From Hydractinia symbiolongicarpus (Eukaryota > Cnidaria > Hydrozoa > Anthoathecata > Hydractiniidae): a stretch of 64,000 bases of DNA. Shown one piece after another: positions 11,734 to 24,819 of this stretch. How positions within the stretch are numbered: position 1 is the first letter of the stretch; every line of letters starts with the position of its first letter. The translations under genes and the position numbers were made by a program. The notes beneath the pieces were generated by a model. The model searched no databases. It was given only the letters and a program-made list of their open reading frames with translations, and had not been told where the DNA came from. The stretch lies in the NCBI RefSeq assembly GCF_029227915.1, contig NC_079878.1:29229501-29293500 (forward strand), read 5' to 3'.

Positions 11734-14120
11734 ATTTCCCGTAAATCCCGGACTCGGCCCGTATAGTCAAAAGTATACAAAGAAAGTACCCAGGGAGTAA
11801 ACTCATTTCCCGAACGATTTTTTAAATTATTTTTTCACCACTAAAACGCATGAGACTTGTAGTTTTCAGGAATGTTTTCATTTTTGATGAGACGCTTAAT
11901 GAAAGAAGTTTAATCGCCGGCAAACGAAAACCCGCGATTTCCCGTAAATCCCGGGCTTGGCCCGTATAGTCGAATGTATACAAAGAAAGTACCCTGTGAG
12001 TAAACTCATTTCTCGAACGATTTTTTAAATTATTTTTTCACCACTAAAACGCATGAGACTTGTAGTTTTCAAAAATGTTTTCATTTTTGATGAGACGCTG
12101 AATATAAGATGTTTAATCGCCGGCAAACGAAAACCCGCAATTTCCCGTTAATCCCGGACTCGGCCCGTATAGTCAAAAGTATACAAAGAAAATACACAGG
12201 GAGTAAACTCATTTCCAGAACGATTTTTTAAATTATCTTTTCACCACTAAAACGCATGAGACTTGTAGTTTTCAAAAATGTTTTCATTTTTGATGAGACG
12301 CTTAATGAAAGAAGTTTAATCGCCGGCAAACGAAAACCCTCGATTTCCCGTAAATCCCGGGCTTGGCCCGTATAGTCGAATGTATACAAAGAAAGTACCC
12401 TGTGAGTAAACTCATTTCCCGAAAGATTTTCTAAATTATTTTTTCACCACTAAAACGCATGAGACTTGTAGTTTTCAAAAATGTTTTCATTTTTGATAAG
12501 ACGCCGAATATAAGAAGTTTAATCGCCGGCAAACAAAAACCCGCGATTTCCCGTAAATCCCGTGCTTGGCCCGTATAGTCGAGTACATACAAAGAAAGTA
12601 CCCCGTGAGTAAACTGATTTCCTGAACGATTTTTTAAATTATCTTTTCACCACTAAAACGCATGAGACTTGTAGTTTTCAAAATTGTTTTCATTTTTGAT
12701 GAGACGCTGAATATAAGAAGTTTAATCGCCGGCAAACAAAAACCCACGATTTCCCGTTAATCCCGGACTCGGCCTGTATAGTCAAAAGTATACAAAGAAA
12801 ATACACAGGGAGTAAACTCATTTCCAGAACGATTTTTTAAATTATCTTTTCACCACTAAAACGCATGAGACTTGTAGTTTTCAAAAATGTTTTCATTTTT
12901 GATGAGACGCTCAATAAAAGATGTTTAATCGCCGGCAAACGAAAACCCGCAATTTCCCGTAAATCCCGGACTCGGCCCGTATAGTCAAAAGTATACAAAG
13001 AAAGTACCCAGGGAGTAAACTCATTTCCCGAACGATTTTTTAAATTATTTTTTCACCACTAAAACGCATGAGACTTGTAGTTTTCAAAAATGTTTTCATT
13101 TTTGATGAGACGCTGAATAAAAGATGTTTAATCGCCGGCAAACGAAAACCCGCGATTTCCCGTAAATCCCGGACTCGGCCCGTATAGTCAAAAGTATACA
13201 AAGAAAGTACCCAGGGAGTAAACTCATTTCCCGAACGATTTTTTAAATTATTTTTTCACCACTAAAACGCATGAGACTTGTAGTTTTCAGGAATGTTTTG
13301 ATTTTTGATGAGACGCTTAATGAAAGAATTTTAATCGCCGGCAAACGAAAACGCGCGATTTCCCGTAAATCCCGGGCTTGGCCCGTATAGTCGAATGTAT
13401 ACAAAGAAAGTACCCTGTGAGTAAACTCATTTCCCGAACAATTTTTTAAATTATTTTTTCACCACTAAAAGGCATGAGACTTGTAGTTTTCAAAAATGTT
13501 TTTATTTTTGATGAGACGCTGCATATAAGAAGTTTAATCGCCGGCAAACAAAAACCCGCGATTTCCCGTAAATCCCGTGCTTGGCCCGTATAGTCGAGTA
13601 CATACAAAGAAAGTACCCTGTGAGTAAACTCATTTCCAGAACGATTTTTTAAATTATCTTTTCACCACTAAAACGCATGAGACTTGTAGTTTTCAAAAAT
13701 GTTTTCATTTTTGATGAGACGCTCAATAAAAGATGTTTAATCGCCGGCAAACGAAAACCCGCAATTTCCCGTAAATCCCGGACTCGGCCCGTATAGTCAA
13801 AAGTATACAAAGAAAGTACCCAGGGAGTAAACTCATTTCCCGAACGATTTTTTAAATTATTTTTTCACCACTAAAACGCATGAGACTTGTAGTTTTCAAA
13901 AATGTTTTCATTTTTGATGAGACGCTGAATAAAAGATGTTTAATCGCCGGCAAACGAAAACCCGCGATTTCCCGTAAATCCCGGACTCGGCCCGTATAGT
14001 CAAAAGTATACAAAGAAAGTACCCAGGGAGTAAACTCATTTCCCGAACGATTTTTTAAATTATTTTTTCACCACTAAAACGCATGAGACTTGTAGTTTTC
14101 AGGAATGTTTTCATTTTTGA
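11734..14120. repeat. 11-mer HOR, copy 2
   Basis: Head-to-tail second copy. It diverges at about 14120, where GCTTAATGAAAG is replaced by GCTGAATATAAG and the 3-mer block starts. Single-base differences include CCCTCGATTT at about 12338 and TTTCCTGAACG at about 12618. Confidence 0.88.
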
Positions 14121-14709
14121 TGAGACGCTGAATATAAGAAGTTTAATTGCCGGCAAACAAAAACCCGCGATTTCCCGTTAATCCCGTGCTTGGCCCGTAT
14201 AGTCGAGTACATACAAAGAAAATACCCTGTGAGTAAACTCATTTCCACAACGATTTTTTAAATTATCTTTTCACCACTAAAACGCATGAGACTTGTAGTT
14301 TTCAAAAATGTTTTCATTTTTAATGAGACGCGGAATAAAAGAAGTTTAATCGCCGGCAAACGAAAACCCGCAACTTCCCGTAAATCCCGGACTCGGCCCG
14401 AATAGTCAAAAGTATACAAAGAAAATACGCAGGGAGTAAACTCATTTCCCGAACGATTTTTTAAATTATTGTTTCACCACTAAATCGCATGAGACTTGTA
14501 GTTTTCAAAAATGTTTTCATTTTTGATGAGACGCTGAATAAAAGATGTTTAATCGCCGGCAAACGAAAACCCGCGATTTCCCGTAAATCCCGGTCTCGGC
14601 CCGTATAGTCAAAAGTATACAAAGAAAGTACCCAGGGAGTAAACTCATTTCCCGAACGATTTTTTAAATTATTTTTTCACCACTAAAACGCATGAGACTT
14701 GTAGTTTTC
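14101..14709. repeat. 3-mer HOR, copy 1
   Basis: 609-bp unit (3 x 203) marked by GTTTAATTGCC (14141), TTTCCACAACG (about 14240), GGCCCGAATAG (about 14394), CACTAAATCG and CCGGTCTCGG (about 14590). Confidence 0.85.
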
Positions 14710-15318
14710 AGGAATGTTTTCATTTTTGATGAGACGCTGAATATAAGAAGTTTAATTGCCGGCAAACAAAAACCCGCGATTTCCCGTTAATCCCGTGCTT
14801 GGCCCGTATAGTCGAGTACATACAAAGAAAATACCCTGTGAGTAAACTCATTTCCACAACGATTTTTTAAATTATCTTTTCACCACTAAAACGCATGAGA
14901 CTTGTAGTTTTCAAAAATGTTTTCATTTTTAATGAGACGCGGAATAAAAGAAGTTTAATCGCCGGCAAACGAAAACCCGCAACTTCCCGTAAATCCCGGA
15001 CTCGGCCCGAATAGTCAAAAGTATACAAAGAAAATACGCAGGGAGTAAACTCATTTCCCGAACGATTTTTTAAATTATTGTTTCACCACTAAATCGCATG
15101 AGACTTGTAGTTTTCAAAAATGTTTTCATTTTTGATGAGACGCTGAATAAAAGATGTTTAATCGCCGGCAAACGAAAACCCGCGATTTCCCGTAAATCCC
15201 GGTCTCGGCCCGTATAGTCAAAAGTATACAAAGAAAGTACCCAGGGAGTAAACTCATTTCCCGAACGATTTTTTAAATTATTTTTTCACCACTAAAACGC
15301 ATGAGACTTGTAGTTTTG
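14710..15318. repeat. 3-mer HOR, copy 2
   Basis: Second 609-bp copy with the same five markers (GTTTAATTGCC at 14750). The next monomer reads TTTTGAAAAATG and is not part of the unit. Confidence 0.85.
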
Positions 15319-16150
15319 AAAAATGTTTTCATTTTTGATGAGACGCTGAATATAAGAAGTTTAATCGCCGGCAAACAAAAACCCGCGATTTCCCGTAAAT
15401 CCCGTGCTTGGCCCGTATAGTCGAGTACATACAAAGAAAGTACCCTGTGAGTAAACTCATTTCCAGAACGGTTTTTTAAATTATATTTTCACCACTAAAA
15501 CGCATGAGACTTGTAGTTTTCAGGAATGTTTTCATTTTTGATGAGACGCGGAATAAAAGAAGTTTAATCGCCGGCAAACGAAAACCCGCAACTTCCCGTA
15601 AATCCCGGACTCGGCCCGTATAGTCAAAAGTATACAAAGAAAATACCCAGGGAGTAAACACATTTCCCGAACGATTTTTTAAATTATTTTTTCACCACTA
15701 AAACGCATGAGACCTGTAGTTTTCAGGAATGTTTTCATTTTTGATGAGACGCTTATTGAAAGAAGTTTAATCGCCGGCAAACGAAAACCCGCGATTTCCC
15801 GTAAATGCCGTGCTTGGCCCATATAGTCGAGTATATACAAAGAAAGTACCCTGTGAGTAAACTCATTTCCAGAACGATTTTTTAATTTATCTTTTCACCA
15901 CTAAAACGCATGAGATTTGTAGTTTTCAAAAATGTTTTCATTTTTGATGAGACGCAGAATAAAAGAAGTTTAATCGCCGGCAAACGAAAACCCGCGATTT
16001 CCCGTTAATCCCGGACTCGGCCCGTATAGTCAAAAGTATACAAAGAAAATACGCAGGGAGTAAACTCATTTCCAGAACGATTTTTTAAATTATCTTTTCA
16101 CCACTAAAACGCATGAGACTTGTAGTTTTCAAAAATGTTTTCATTTTTGA
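15250..16150. repeat. 900-bp segment, copy 1 (9-monomer offset)
   Basis: Matches 17080-17980 at an offset of 1827 bp (9 x 203). The pair share AATTTATC and GAGATTTGTAG (15912 and 17739) and GCAGAATAAAAG. About 900 bp of differently ordered monomers lie between the copies. Confidence 0.7.
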
Positions 16151-16760
16151 TGAGACGCTTAATGAAAGAAGTTTAATCGCCGGCAAACGAAAACCCGCGA
16201 TTTCCCGTAAATCCCGGGCTTGGCCCGTATAGTCGAATGTATACAAAGAAAGTACCCTGTGAGTAAACTCATTTCCCGAACGATTTTTTAAATTATTTTT
16301 TCACCACTAAATCGCATGAGACTTGTAGTTTTCAAAAATGTTTTCATTTTTGATGAGACGCTGAATATAAGAAGTTTAATGGCCGGCAAACAAAAACCCG
16401 CGATTTCCCGTTAATCCCGGACTCGGCCCGTATAGTCGAAAGTATACAAAGAAAATACGCAGGGAGTAAACTCATTTCCAGAACGATTTTTTAAATTATC
16501 TTTTCACCACTAAAACGCATGAGACCTGTTGTTTTCAAAAATGTTTTCATTTTTGATGAGACGCTGAATAAAAGATGTTTAATCGCCGGCAAACGAAAAC
16601 CCGCAATTTCCCGTAAATCCCGGACTCGGCCCGTATAGTCAGAAGTATACAAAGAAAGTACCCAGGGAGTAAACTCATTTCCAGAACGATTTTTTAAATT
16701 ATCTTTTCACCACTAAAACGCATGAGACTTGTAGTTTTCAAAAATGTTTTCATTTTTGAT
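16150..16760. repeat. Displaced segment from the 13-mer block
   Basis: The monomers with CACTAAATCG, TTAATGGCCGG (16377) and GTCGAAAGTATAC match 3186 onward at an offset of 13191 bp (65 monomers less the 4 one-base deletions in between). The same segment also lies at about 5.7 and 8.4 kb. Confidence 0.65.
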
Positions 16761-17079
16761 TAGACGCTGAATAAAAGATGTTTAATCGCCGGCAAACGAA
16801 AACCCGCGGTTTCCCGTAAATCCCGGTCTCGGCCCGTATAGTCAAAAGTATACAAAGAAAGTACCCAGGGAGTAAATTCATTTCCCGAAGGATTTTTTAA
16901 ATTATTTTTTCACCACTAAAACGCATGAGACTGGTAGTTTTCAGGAATATTTTCATTTTTGATGGGACGGTTAATGAAAGAAGTTTAATCGCCGGCAAAC
17001 GAAAACCCGCGATTTCCCGTAAATCCCGGGCTTGGCCCGTATAGTCGAATGTATACAAAGAAAGTACCCTGTGAGTAAA

Positions 17080-17980
17080 CTCATTTCCCGAACGATTTTT
17101 TAAATTATTTTTTCACCACTAAAACGCATGAGACTTGTAGTTTTCAAAAATGTTTTCATTTTTGATGAGACGCTGAATATAAGAAGTTTAATCGCCGGCA
17201 AACAAAAACCCGCGATTTTCCGTAAATCCCGTGCTTGGCCCGTATAGTCGAGTACATACAAAGAAAGTACCCTGTGAGTAAACTCATTTCCAGAACGATT
17301 TTTTAAATTATCTTTTCACCACTAAAACGCATGAGACTTGTAGTTTTCAAAAATGTTTTCATTTTTGATGAGACGCGGAATAAAAGAAGTTTAATCGCCG
17401 GCAAACGAAAACCCGCAACTTCCCGTAAATCCCGGACTCGACCCGTATAGTCAAAAGTATACAAAGAAAATACCCAGGGAGTAAATACATTTCCCGAACG
17501 ATTTTTTAAATTATTTTTTCACCACTAAAACGCATGAGACTTGTAGTTTTCAGGAATGTTTTCATTTTTGATGAGACGCTTAATGAAAGAAGTTTAATCA
17601 CCGGCAAACGAAAACCCGCGATTTCCCGTAAATGCCGTGCTTGGCCCGTATAGTCGAGTATATACAAAGAAAGTACCCTGTGAGTAAACTCATTTCCAGA
17701 ACGATTTTTTAATTTATCTTTTCACCACTAAAACGCATGAGATTTGTAGTTTTCAAAAATGTTTTCATTTTTGATGAGACGCAGAATAAAAGAAGTTTAA
17801 TCGCCGGCAAACGAAAACCCGCGATTTCCCGTTAATCCCGGACTCGGCCCGTATAGTCAAAAGTATACAAAGAAAATACGCAGGGAGTAAACTCATTTCA
17901 AGAACGATTTTTTAAATTATCTTTTCACCACTAAAACGCATGAGACTTGTAGTTTTCAAAAATGTTTTTATTTTTGATGA
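17080..17980. repeat. 900-bp segment, copy 2
   Basis: Partner of 15250-16150, diverging at about 17980 (GCTGAATAAAAGATG here, GCTTAATGAAAG there). Confidence 0.7.
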
Positions 17981-18179
17981 GACGCTGAATAAAAGATGTT
18001 TAATCGCCGGCAAACAAAAACCCGCGATTTCCCGTAAATCCCAGACTCGGGCCGTATAGTCAAAAGTATACAAAGAAAGTACCCAGGGAGTAAACTCACT
18101 TCTCGAACGATTTTTTAAATTATTTTTTCACCACTAAAACGCATGAGACTTGTAGTTTTCAAAAATGTTTTCATTTTTG

Positions 18180-18590
18180 ATGAGACGCTGAATATAAGAA
18201 GTTTAATTGCCGGCAAACAAAAACCCGCGATTTCCCGTTAATCCCGTGCTTGGCCCGTATAGTCGAGTACATACAAAGAAAATACCCTGTGAGTAAACTC
18301 ATTTCCACAACGATTTTTTAAATTATCTTTTCACCACTAAAACGCATGAGACTTGTAGTTTTCAAAAATGTTTTCATTTTTAATGAGACGCGGAATAAAA
18401 GAAGTTTAATCGCCGGCAAACGAAAACCCGCAACTTCCCGTAAATCCCGGACTCGGCCCGTATAGTCAAAAGTATACAAAGAAAATACGCAGGGAGTAAA
18501 CTCATTTCCCGAACGATTTTTTAAATTATTGTTTCACCACTAAATCGCATGAGACTTGTAGTTTTCAAAAATGTTTTCATTTTTGATGAG
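18180..18590. repeat. Third, displaced copy of the 3-mer unit (partial)
   Basis: GTTTAATTGCC and TTTCCACAACG recur exactly 4060 bp (20 monomers) after 14.1 kb. Here the intact GGCCCGTATAG replaces GGCCCGAATAG, so this copy may predate that substitution. Confidence 0.65.
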
Positions 18591-18599
18591 ACGCTGAAT

Positions 18600-20690
18600 A
18601 TAAGAAGTTTAATCGCCGGCAAACAAAAACCCGCGATTTCCCGTAAATCCCGAGCTTGGCCAGTATAGTCGAGTATATACAAAGAAAGTACCCTGTGAGT
18701 AAACTCATTTCCAGAACGATTTTTTAAATTATCTTTTCACCACTAAAACGCGTGAGACTTGTAGTTTTCAAAAATGTTTTCTTTTTTGATGAGACGCTGA
18801 ATAAAAGATGTTTAATCGCCGGCAAACGAAAACCCGCAATTTCCCGTAAATCCCGGACTCTGCCCGTATAGTCAAAAGTATACAAAAAAGTACCCAGGGA
18901 GTAAACTCATTTCCCGAACGATTTTTTAAATTATTTTTTCACCACTAAAACGCATGAGACTTGTAGTTTTCAGGAATGTTTTCGTTTTTGATGAGACGCT
19001 TAATGAAAAAAGTTTAATCGCCGGCAAACGAAAACCCGCGATTTCCAGTAAATCCCGGGCTTGGCCTGTATAGTCGAATGTATACAAAGAAAGTACCCTG
19101 TGAGTAAACTCATTTCCCGAACGATTTTTTAAATGATTTTTTCACCACTAAAACGCATGAGACTTGTAGTTTTCAAAAATGTTTTCATTTTTGATAAGAC
19201 GCTGAATATAAGAAGTTTAATCGCCGGCAAACAAAAACCCGCGATTTCCCGTAAATCCCGTGCTTGGCCCGTATAGTCGAGTACATACAAAGAAAGTACC
19301 CTGTGAGTAAACTCATTTCCAGAACGATTTTTTAAATTATCTTTTCACCACTAAAACGCATAAAACTTGTAGTTTTCAAAAATGTTTTCATTTTTGATGA
19401 GACGCTGAATAAAAGATGTTTAATCGCCGGCAAACGAAAACCCGCGATTTCCCGTAAATCCCGGACTCGGCCCGTATAGTCAAAAGTATACAAAGAAAGT
19501 ACCCAGGGAATAAACTCATTTCCCGAACGATTTTTTAAATTATTTTTTCACCACTAAAACGCATGAGACTTGTAGTTTTCAGGAATGTTTTCATTTTTGA
19601 TGAGACGCTTAATGAAAGAAGTTTAATCGCCGGCAAACGAAAACCCGCGATTTCCCGTAAATCCCGGGCTTGGCCCGTATAGTCGAATGTATACAAAGAA
19701 AGTACCCTGTGAGTAAACTCATTTCCCGAACGATTTTTTAAATTATTTTTTAACCACTAAAACGCATGAGACTTGTAGTTTTCAAAAATGTTTTCATTTT
19801 TGATGAGACGCTGAATATAAGAAGTTTAATCGCCGGCAAACAAAAACCCGCGATTTCCAGTAAATCCCGGGCTTGGCCCGTATAGTCGAATGTATACAAA
19901 GAAAGTACCCTGTCAGTAAACTCATTTCCCGAACGATTTTTGAAATTATTTTTTCACCACTAAAACGCATGAGACTTGTAGTTTTCAAAAATGTTTTCAT
20001 TTTTGATGAGACGCTGAATAAAAGATGTTTAATCGCCGGCAAACCAAAACCCGCGATTTCCCGTAAATACCGGACTCGGCCCGTATAGTCAAAAGTATAC
20101 AGAGAAAGTACCCAGGGAGTAAACTCATTTCCCGAACGATTTTTTAAATTATTTTTTCACCACTAAAACGCATGAGACTTGTAGTTTTCAAAAATGTTTT
20201 CATTTTTGATGAGACGCTGAATAAAAGATGTTTAATCGCCGGCAAACGAAAACCTGGGATTTCCCGTAAATCCCGGACTCGGCCCGTATAGTCAAAAGTA
20301 TACAAAGAAAGTACCCAGGGAGTAAACTCATTTCCCGAACGATTTTTAAAATTATTTTTTCACCACTAAAACGCATGAGACTTGTAGTTTTCAGGAATGT
20401 TTTCATTTTTGATGAGACGCTGAATAAAAGAAGTTTAATCGCCGGCAAACGAAAACCCGCGAATTCCCGTGAATCCCAAACTCGGCCTGTATAGTCAAAA
20501 GTATACAAAGAAAATACCCAGGGAGTAAACTCATTTCCAGAACGATTTTTTAAATTATCTTTTCACCACTACAACACACGAGACTTGTAGTTTTCAAAAA
20601 TGTTTTCATTTTTGATGAGACGCTGAATAAAAGAAGTTTAATCGCCGGCAAACGAAAACCCGCGAATTCCCGTGAATCCCAAACTCGGCC
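18600..20690. repeat. Monomers without a close higher-order copy
   Basis: About ten monomers with individual changes, for example TACAAAAAAGTACC with one base lost at about 18882, CATAAAACTTG at about 19359 and GAAATTATTTTT at about 19942. I found no offset at which a run of these matches elsewhere in the window. The stretch contains no gene. Open frames of 71-102 codons at 19.8-20.5 kb are satellite reading frames. Confidence 0.6.
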
Positions 20691-20694
20691 TGTA

Positions 20695-21840
20695 TAGTCA
20701 AAAGTATACAAAGAAAATACGCAGGGAGTAAACTCATTTCCCGAACGATTTTTTAAATTATTGTTTCACCACTAAAACGCATGAGACTTGTAGTTTTCAA
20801 AAATGTTTTCATTTTAGATGAGACGCTTAATGAAAAAAGTTTAATCGCCGGCAAACGAAAACCCGCGATTTCCCGTAAATCCCGGGCTTGGCCCGTATAG
20901 TCGAATGTATACAAAGAAAGTACCCTGTGAGTAAACTCATTTCCCGAACGATTTTTTAAATTATTTTTTCGCCACTAAAACGCATGAGACTTGTAGTTTT
21001 CAAAAATGTTTTCATTTTTGATAAGACGCTAAATATAAGAAGTTTAATCGCCGCCAAACAAAAACCCGCGATTTCCCGTAAATCGCGTGCTTGGCCCGTA
21101 TAGTCGAGTACATACAAAGAAAGTACCCTGTGAGTAAACTCATTTCCAGAACGATTTTTTCAATTATCTTTTCACCACTAAAACGCATGAAACTTGTAGT
21201 TTTCAAAAATGTTTTCATTTTTGATGAGACGCTGAATAAAAGATGTTTACTCGCCGGCAAACGAAAACCCGCGATTTCCCGTAAATCCCGGACTCGGCCC
21301 GTATAGTCAAAAGTATACAAAGAAAGTACCCAGGGAATAAACTCATTTCCCGAACGATTTTTTAAATTATTTTTTCATTACTAAAACGCATGAGACTTGA
21401 AGTTTTCAGGAATGTTTTCATTTTTGATGAGACGCTAAATATAAGAAGTTTAATCGCCGGCAAACAAAAACCCGCGATTTCCCGTAAATCCCGGGCTTGG
21501 CCCGTATAGTCGAGTATATACAAAGAAAGTACCCTGTGAGTAAACTCATTTCCAGAACGATTTTTTAAATTATCTTATCACCACTAAAACGCGTGAGACT
21601 TGTAGTTTTCAAAAATGTTTTCATTTTTGATGAGACGCTGAATATAAGAAGTTTAATCGCCGGCAAACAAAAACCCGCGATTTCCCGTTAATCCCGGACT
21701 CGGCCCGTATAATCAAAAGTATACAAAGAAAATACGCAGGGAGTAAACTCATTTCCAGAACGATTTTTTAAATTATCTTTTCACCACTAAAACGCATGAG
21801 ACTTGTAGTTTTCAAAAATGTTTTCATTTTTGATGAGACG
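20695..21840. repeat. 10-mer-spaced HOR segment, copy 1
   Basis: Matches 22725-23870 at an offset of 2030 bp, exactly 10 x 203. Markers are ATTTTAGATGAG (20811), GCTAAATATAAG, GCCGCCAAAC, AATCGCGTGC, GTTTACTCG, CTTGAAGTTTTC and TTATCTTATCACC. Confidence 0.8.
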
Positions 21841-22724
21841 CGGAATAAAAGAAGTTTAATCGCCGGCAAACGAAAACCCGCAACTTCCCGTAAATCCCGG
21901 ACTCCACCCGTATAGTCAAAAGTATACAAAGAAAATACCCAGGGAGTAAACACATTTCCCGAACGATTTTTTAAATTATTTTTTCACCACTAAAACGCAT
22001 GAGACTTGTGGTTTTCAGGAATGTTTTCATTTTTGATGAGACGCCTAATGAAAGAAGTTTAATCGCCGGTAAACGAAAACCCGCGATTTCCCGTAAATGC
22101 CGTGCTTGGCCCGTATAGTCGAGTATATACAAAGAAAGTACCCTGTGAGTAAACTCATTTCCAGAACGATTTTTTAAATTATCTTTTCACCACTAAAACG
22201 CATGAGATTTGTAGTTTTCAAAAATGTTTTCAATTTTGATGAGACGCGGAATAAAAGAACTTTAATCGCCGGCAAACGAAAACCCGCGATTTCCCGTTAA
22301 TCCCGGACTCGGCCCGTATAGTCAAAAGTATACAAAGAAAATACGCAGGGAGTAAACTCATTTCCAGAACGATTTTTTAAATTATCTTTTCACCACTAAA
22401 ACGCATGAGACTTGTAGTTTTCAAAAATGTTTTCATTTTTGATGAGACGCTGAATAAAAGATGTTTAATCGCCGGCAAACGAAAACCCGCGATTTCCCGT
22501 AAATGCCGTGCTTGGCCCGTATAGTCGAGTATATACAAAGAAAGTACCCTGCGAGTAAACTCATTTCCAGAAGGATTTTTTAAATTATCTTTTCACCACT
22601 AAAGCGCACGGGACTTTTAGTTTTCAAAAATGTTTTCATTTTTGATGAGACGCGGAATAAAAAAAGTTTAATCGCCAGCAAACGAAAACCCGCGATTTCC
22701 CGTTAATCCCGGACTCGGCCCGTA

Positions 22725-23870
22725 TAGTCAAAAGTATACAAAGAAAATACGCAGGGAGTAAACTCATTTCCCGAACGATTTTTTAAATTATTGTTTCACC
22801 ACTAAAACGCATGAGACTTGTAGTTTTCAAAAATGTTTTCATTTTAGATGAGACGCTTAATGAAAAAAGTTTAATCGCCGGCAAACGAAAACCCGCGATT
22901 TCCCGTAAATCCCGGGCTTGGCCCGTATAGTCGAATGTATACAAAGAAAGTACCCTGTGAGTAAACTCATTTCCCGAACGATTTTTTAAATTATTTTTTC
23001 ACCACTAAAACGCATGAGACTTGTAGTTTTCAAAAATGTTTTCATTTTTGATAAGACGCTAAATATAAGAAGTTTAATCGCCGCCAAACAAAAACCCGCG
23101 ATTTCCCGTAAATCGCGTGCTTGGCCCGTATAGTCGAGTACATACAAAGAAAGTACCCTGTGAGTAAACTCATTTCCAGAACGATTTTTTAAATTATCTT
23201 TTCACCACTAAAACGCATGAAACTTGTAGTTTTCAAAAATGTTTTCATTTTTGATGAGACGCTGAATAAAAGATGTTTACTCGCCGGCAAACGAAAACCC
23301 GCGATTTCCCGTAAATCCCGGACTCGGCCCGTATAGTCAAAAGTATACAAAGAAAGTACCCAGGGAATAAACTCATTTCCCGAACGATTTTTTAAATTAT
23401 TTTTTCACCACTAAAACGCATGAGACTTGAAGTTTTCAGGAATGTTTTCATTTTTGATGAGACGCTAAATATAAGAAGTTTAATCGCCGGCAAACAAAAA
23501 CCCGCGATTTCCCGTAAATCCCGGGCTTGGCCCGTATAGTCGAGTATATACAAAGAAAGTACCCTGTGAGTAAACTCATTTCCAGAACGATTTTTTAAAT
23601 TATCTTATCACCACTAAAACGCGTGAGACTTGTAGTTTTCAAAAATGTTTTCATTTTTGATGAGACGCTGAATATAAGAAGTTTAATCGCCGGCAAACAA
23701 AAACCCGCGATTTCCCGTTAATCCCGGACTCGGCCCGTATAATCAAAAGTATACAAAGAAAATACGCAGGGAGTAAACTCATTTCCAGAACGATTTTTTA
23801 AATTATCTTTTCACCACTAAAACGCATGAGACTTGTAGTTTTCAAAAATGTTTTCATTTTTGATGAGACG
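22725..23870. repeat. 10-mer-spaced HOR segment, copy 2
   Basis: Same marker series (ATTTTAGATGAG at 22841). It ends where GCGGAATAAAAG in copy 1 is replaced by GCTGAATAAAAGATG. Confidence 0.8.
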
Positions 23871-24054
23871 CTGAATAAAAGATGTTTAATCGCCGGCAAA
23901 CGAAAACCCGCAATTTCCCGTAAATCATGGACTCGGCCCGTATAGTCAAAAGTATACAAAAAAAGTACCCAGGGAGTAAACTCATTTCCCGAACGATTTT
24001 TTAAATTATTTTTTCACCACTAAAACGCATGAGACTTGTAGTTTTCAGGAATGT

Positions 24055-24680
24055 TTTCATTTTAGATGAGACGCTTAATGAAAAAAGTTTAATCGCCGGC
24101 AAACGAAAACCCGCGATTTCCCGTAAATCCCGGGCTTGGCCCGTATAGTCGAATGTATACAAAGAAAGTACCCTGTGAGTAAACTCATTTCCCGAACGAT
24201 TTTTTAAATTATTTTTTCACCACTAAAACGCATGAGACTTGTAGTTTTCAAAAATGTTTTCATTTTTGATAAGACGCTAAATATAAGAAGTTTAATCGCC
24301 GCCAAACAAAAACCCGCGATTTCCCGTAAATCGAGTGCTTGGCCCGTATAGTCGAGTACATACAAAGAAAGTACCCTGTGAGTAAACTCATTTCCAGAAC
24401 GATTTTTTAAACTATCTTTTCACCACTAAAACGCATGAAACTTGTAGTTTTCAAAAATGTTTTCATTTTTGATGAGACGCTGAATAAAAGATGTTTACTC
24501 GCCGGCAAACGAAAACCCGTGATTTCCCGTAAATCCCGGACTCGGCCCGTATAGTCAAAAGTATACAAAGAAAGTACCCAGGGAATAAACTCATTTCCGG
24601 AACGATTTTTTAAATTATTTTTTCACCACTAAAACGCATGAGACTTGAAGTTTTCAGGAATGTTTTCATTTTTGATGAGA
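24055..24680. repeat. 10-mer segment, third partial copy (6-monomer offset)
   Basis: ATTTTAGATGAG recurs at 24059, 1218 bp (6 x 203) after copy 2. About three monomers follow in the same order, with changes such as AATCGAGTGC (about 24331) and CCCGTGATTTCC. Confidence 0.75.
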
Positions 24681-24819
24681 CGCTTAATGAAAGAAGTTTA
24701 ATCGCCGGCAAACGAAAACCCGCGATTTCCCGTAAATCCCGGGCTTGGCCCGTATAGTCGAATGTATACAAAGAAAGTACCCTGTGAGTAAACTCATTTC
24801 CCGAACGATTTTCTAAATT

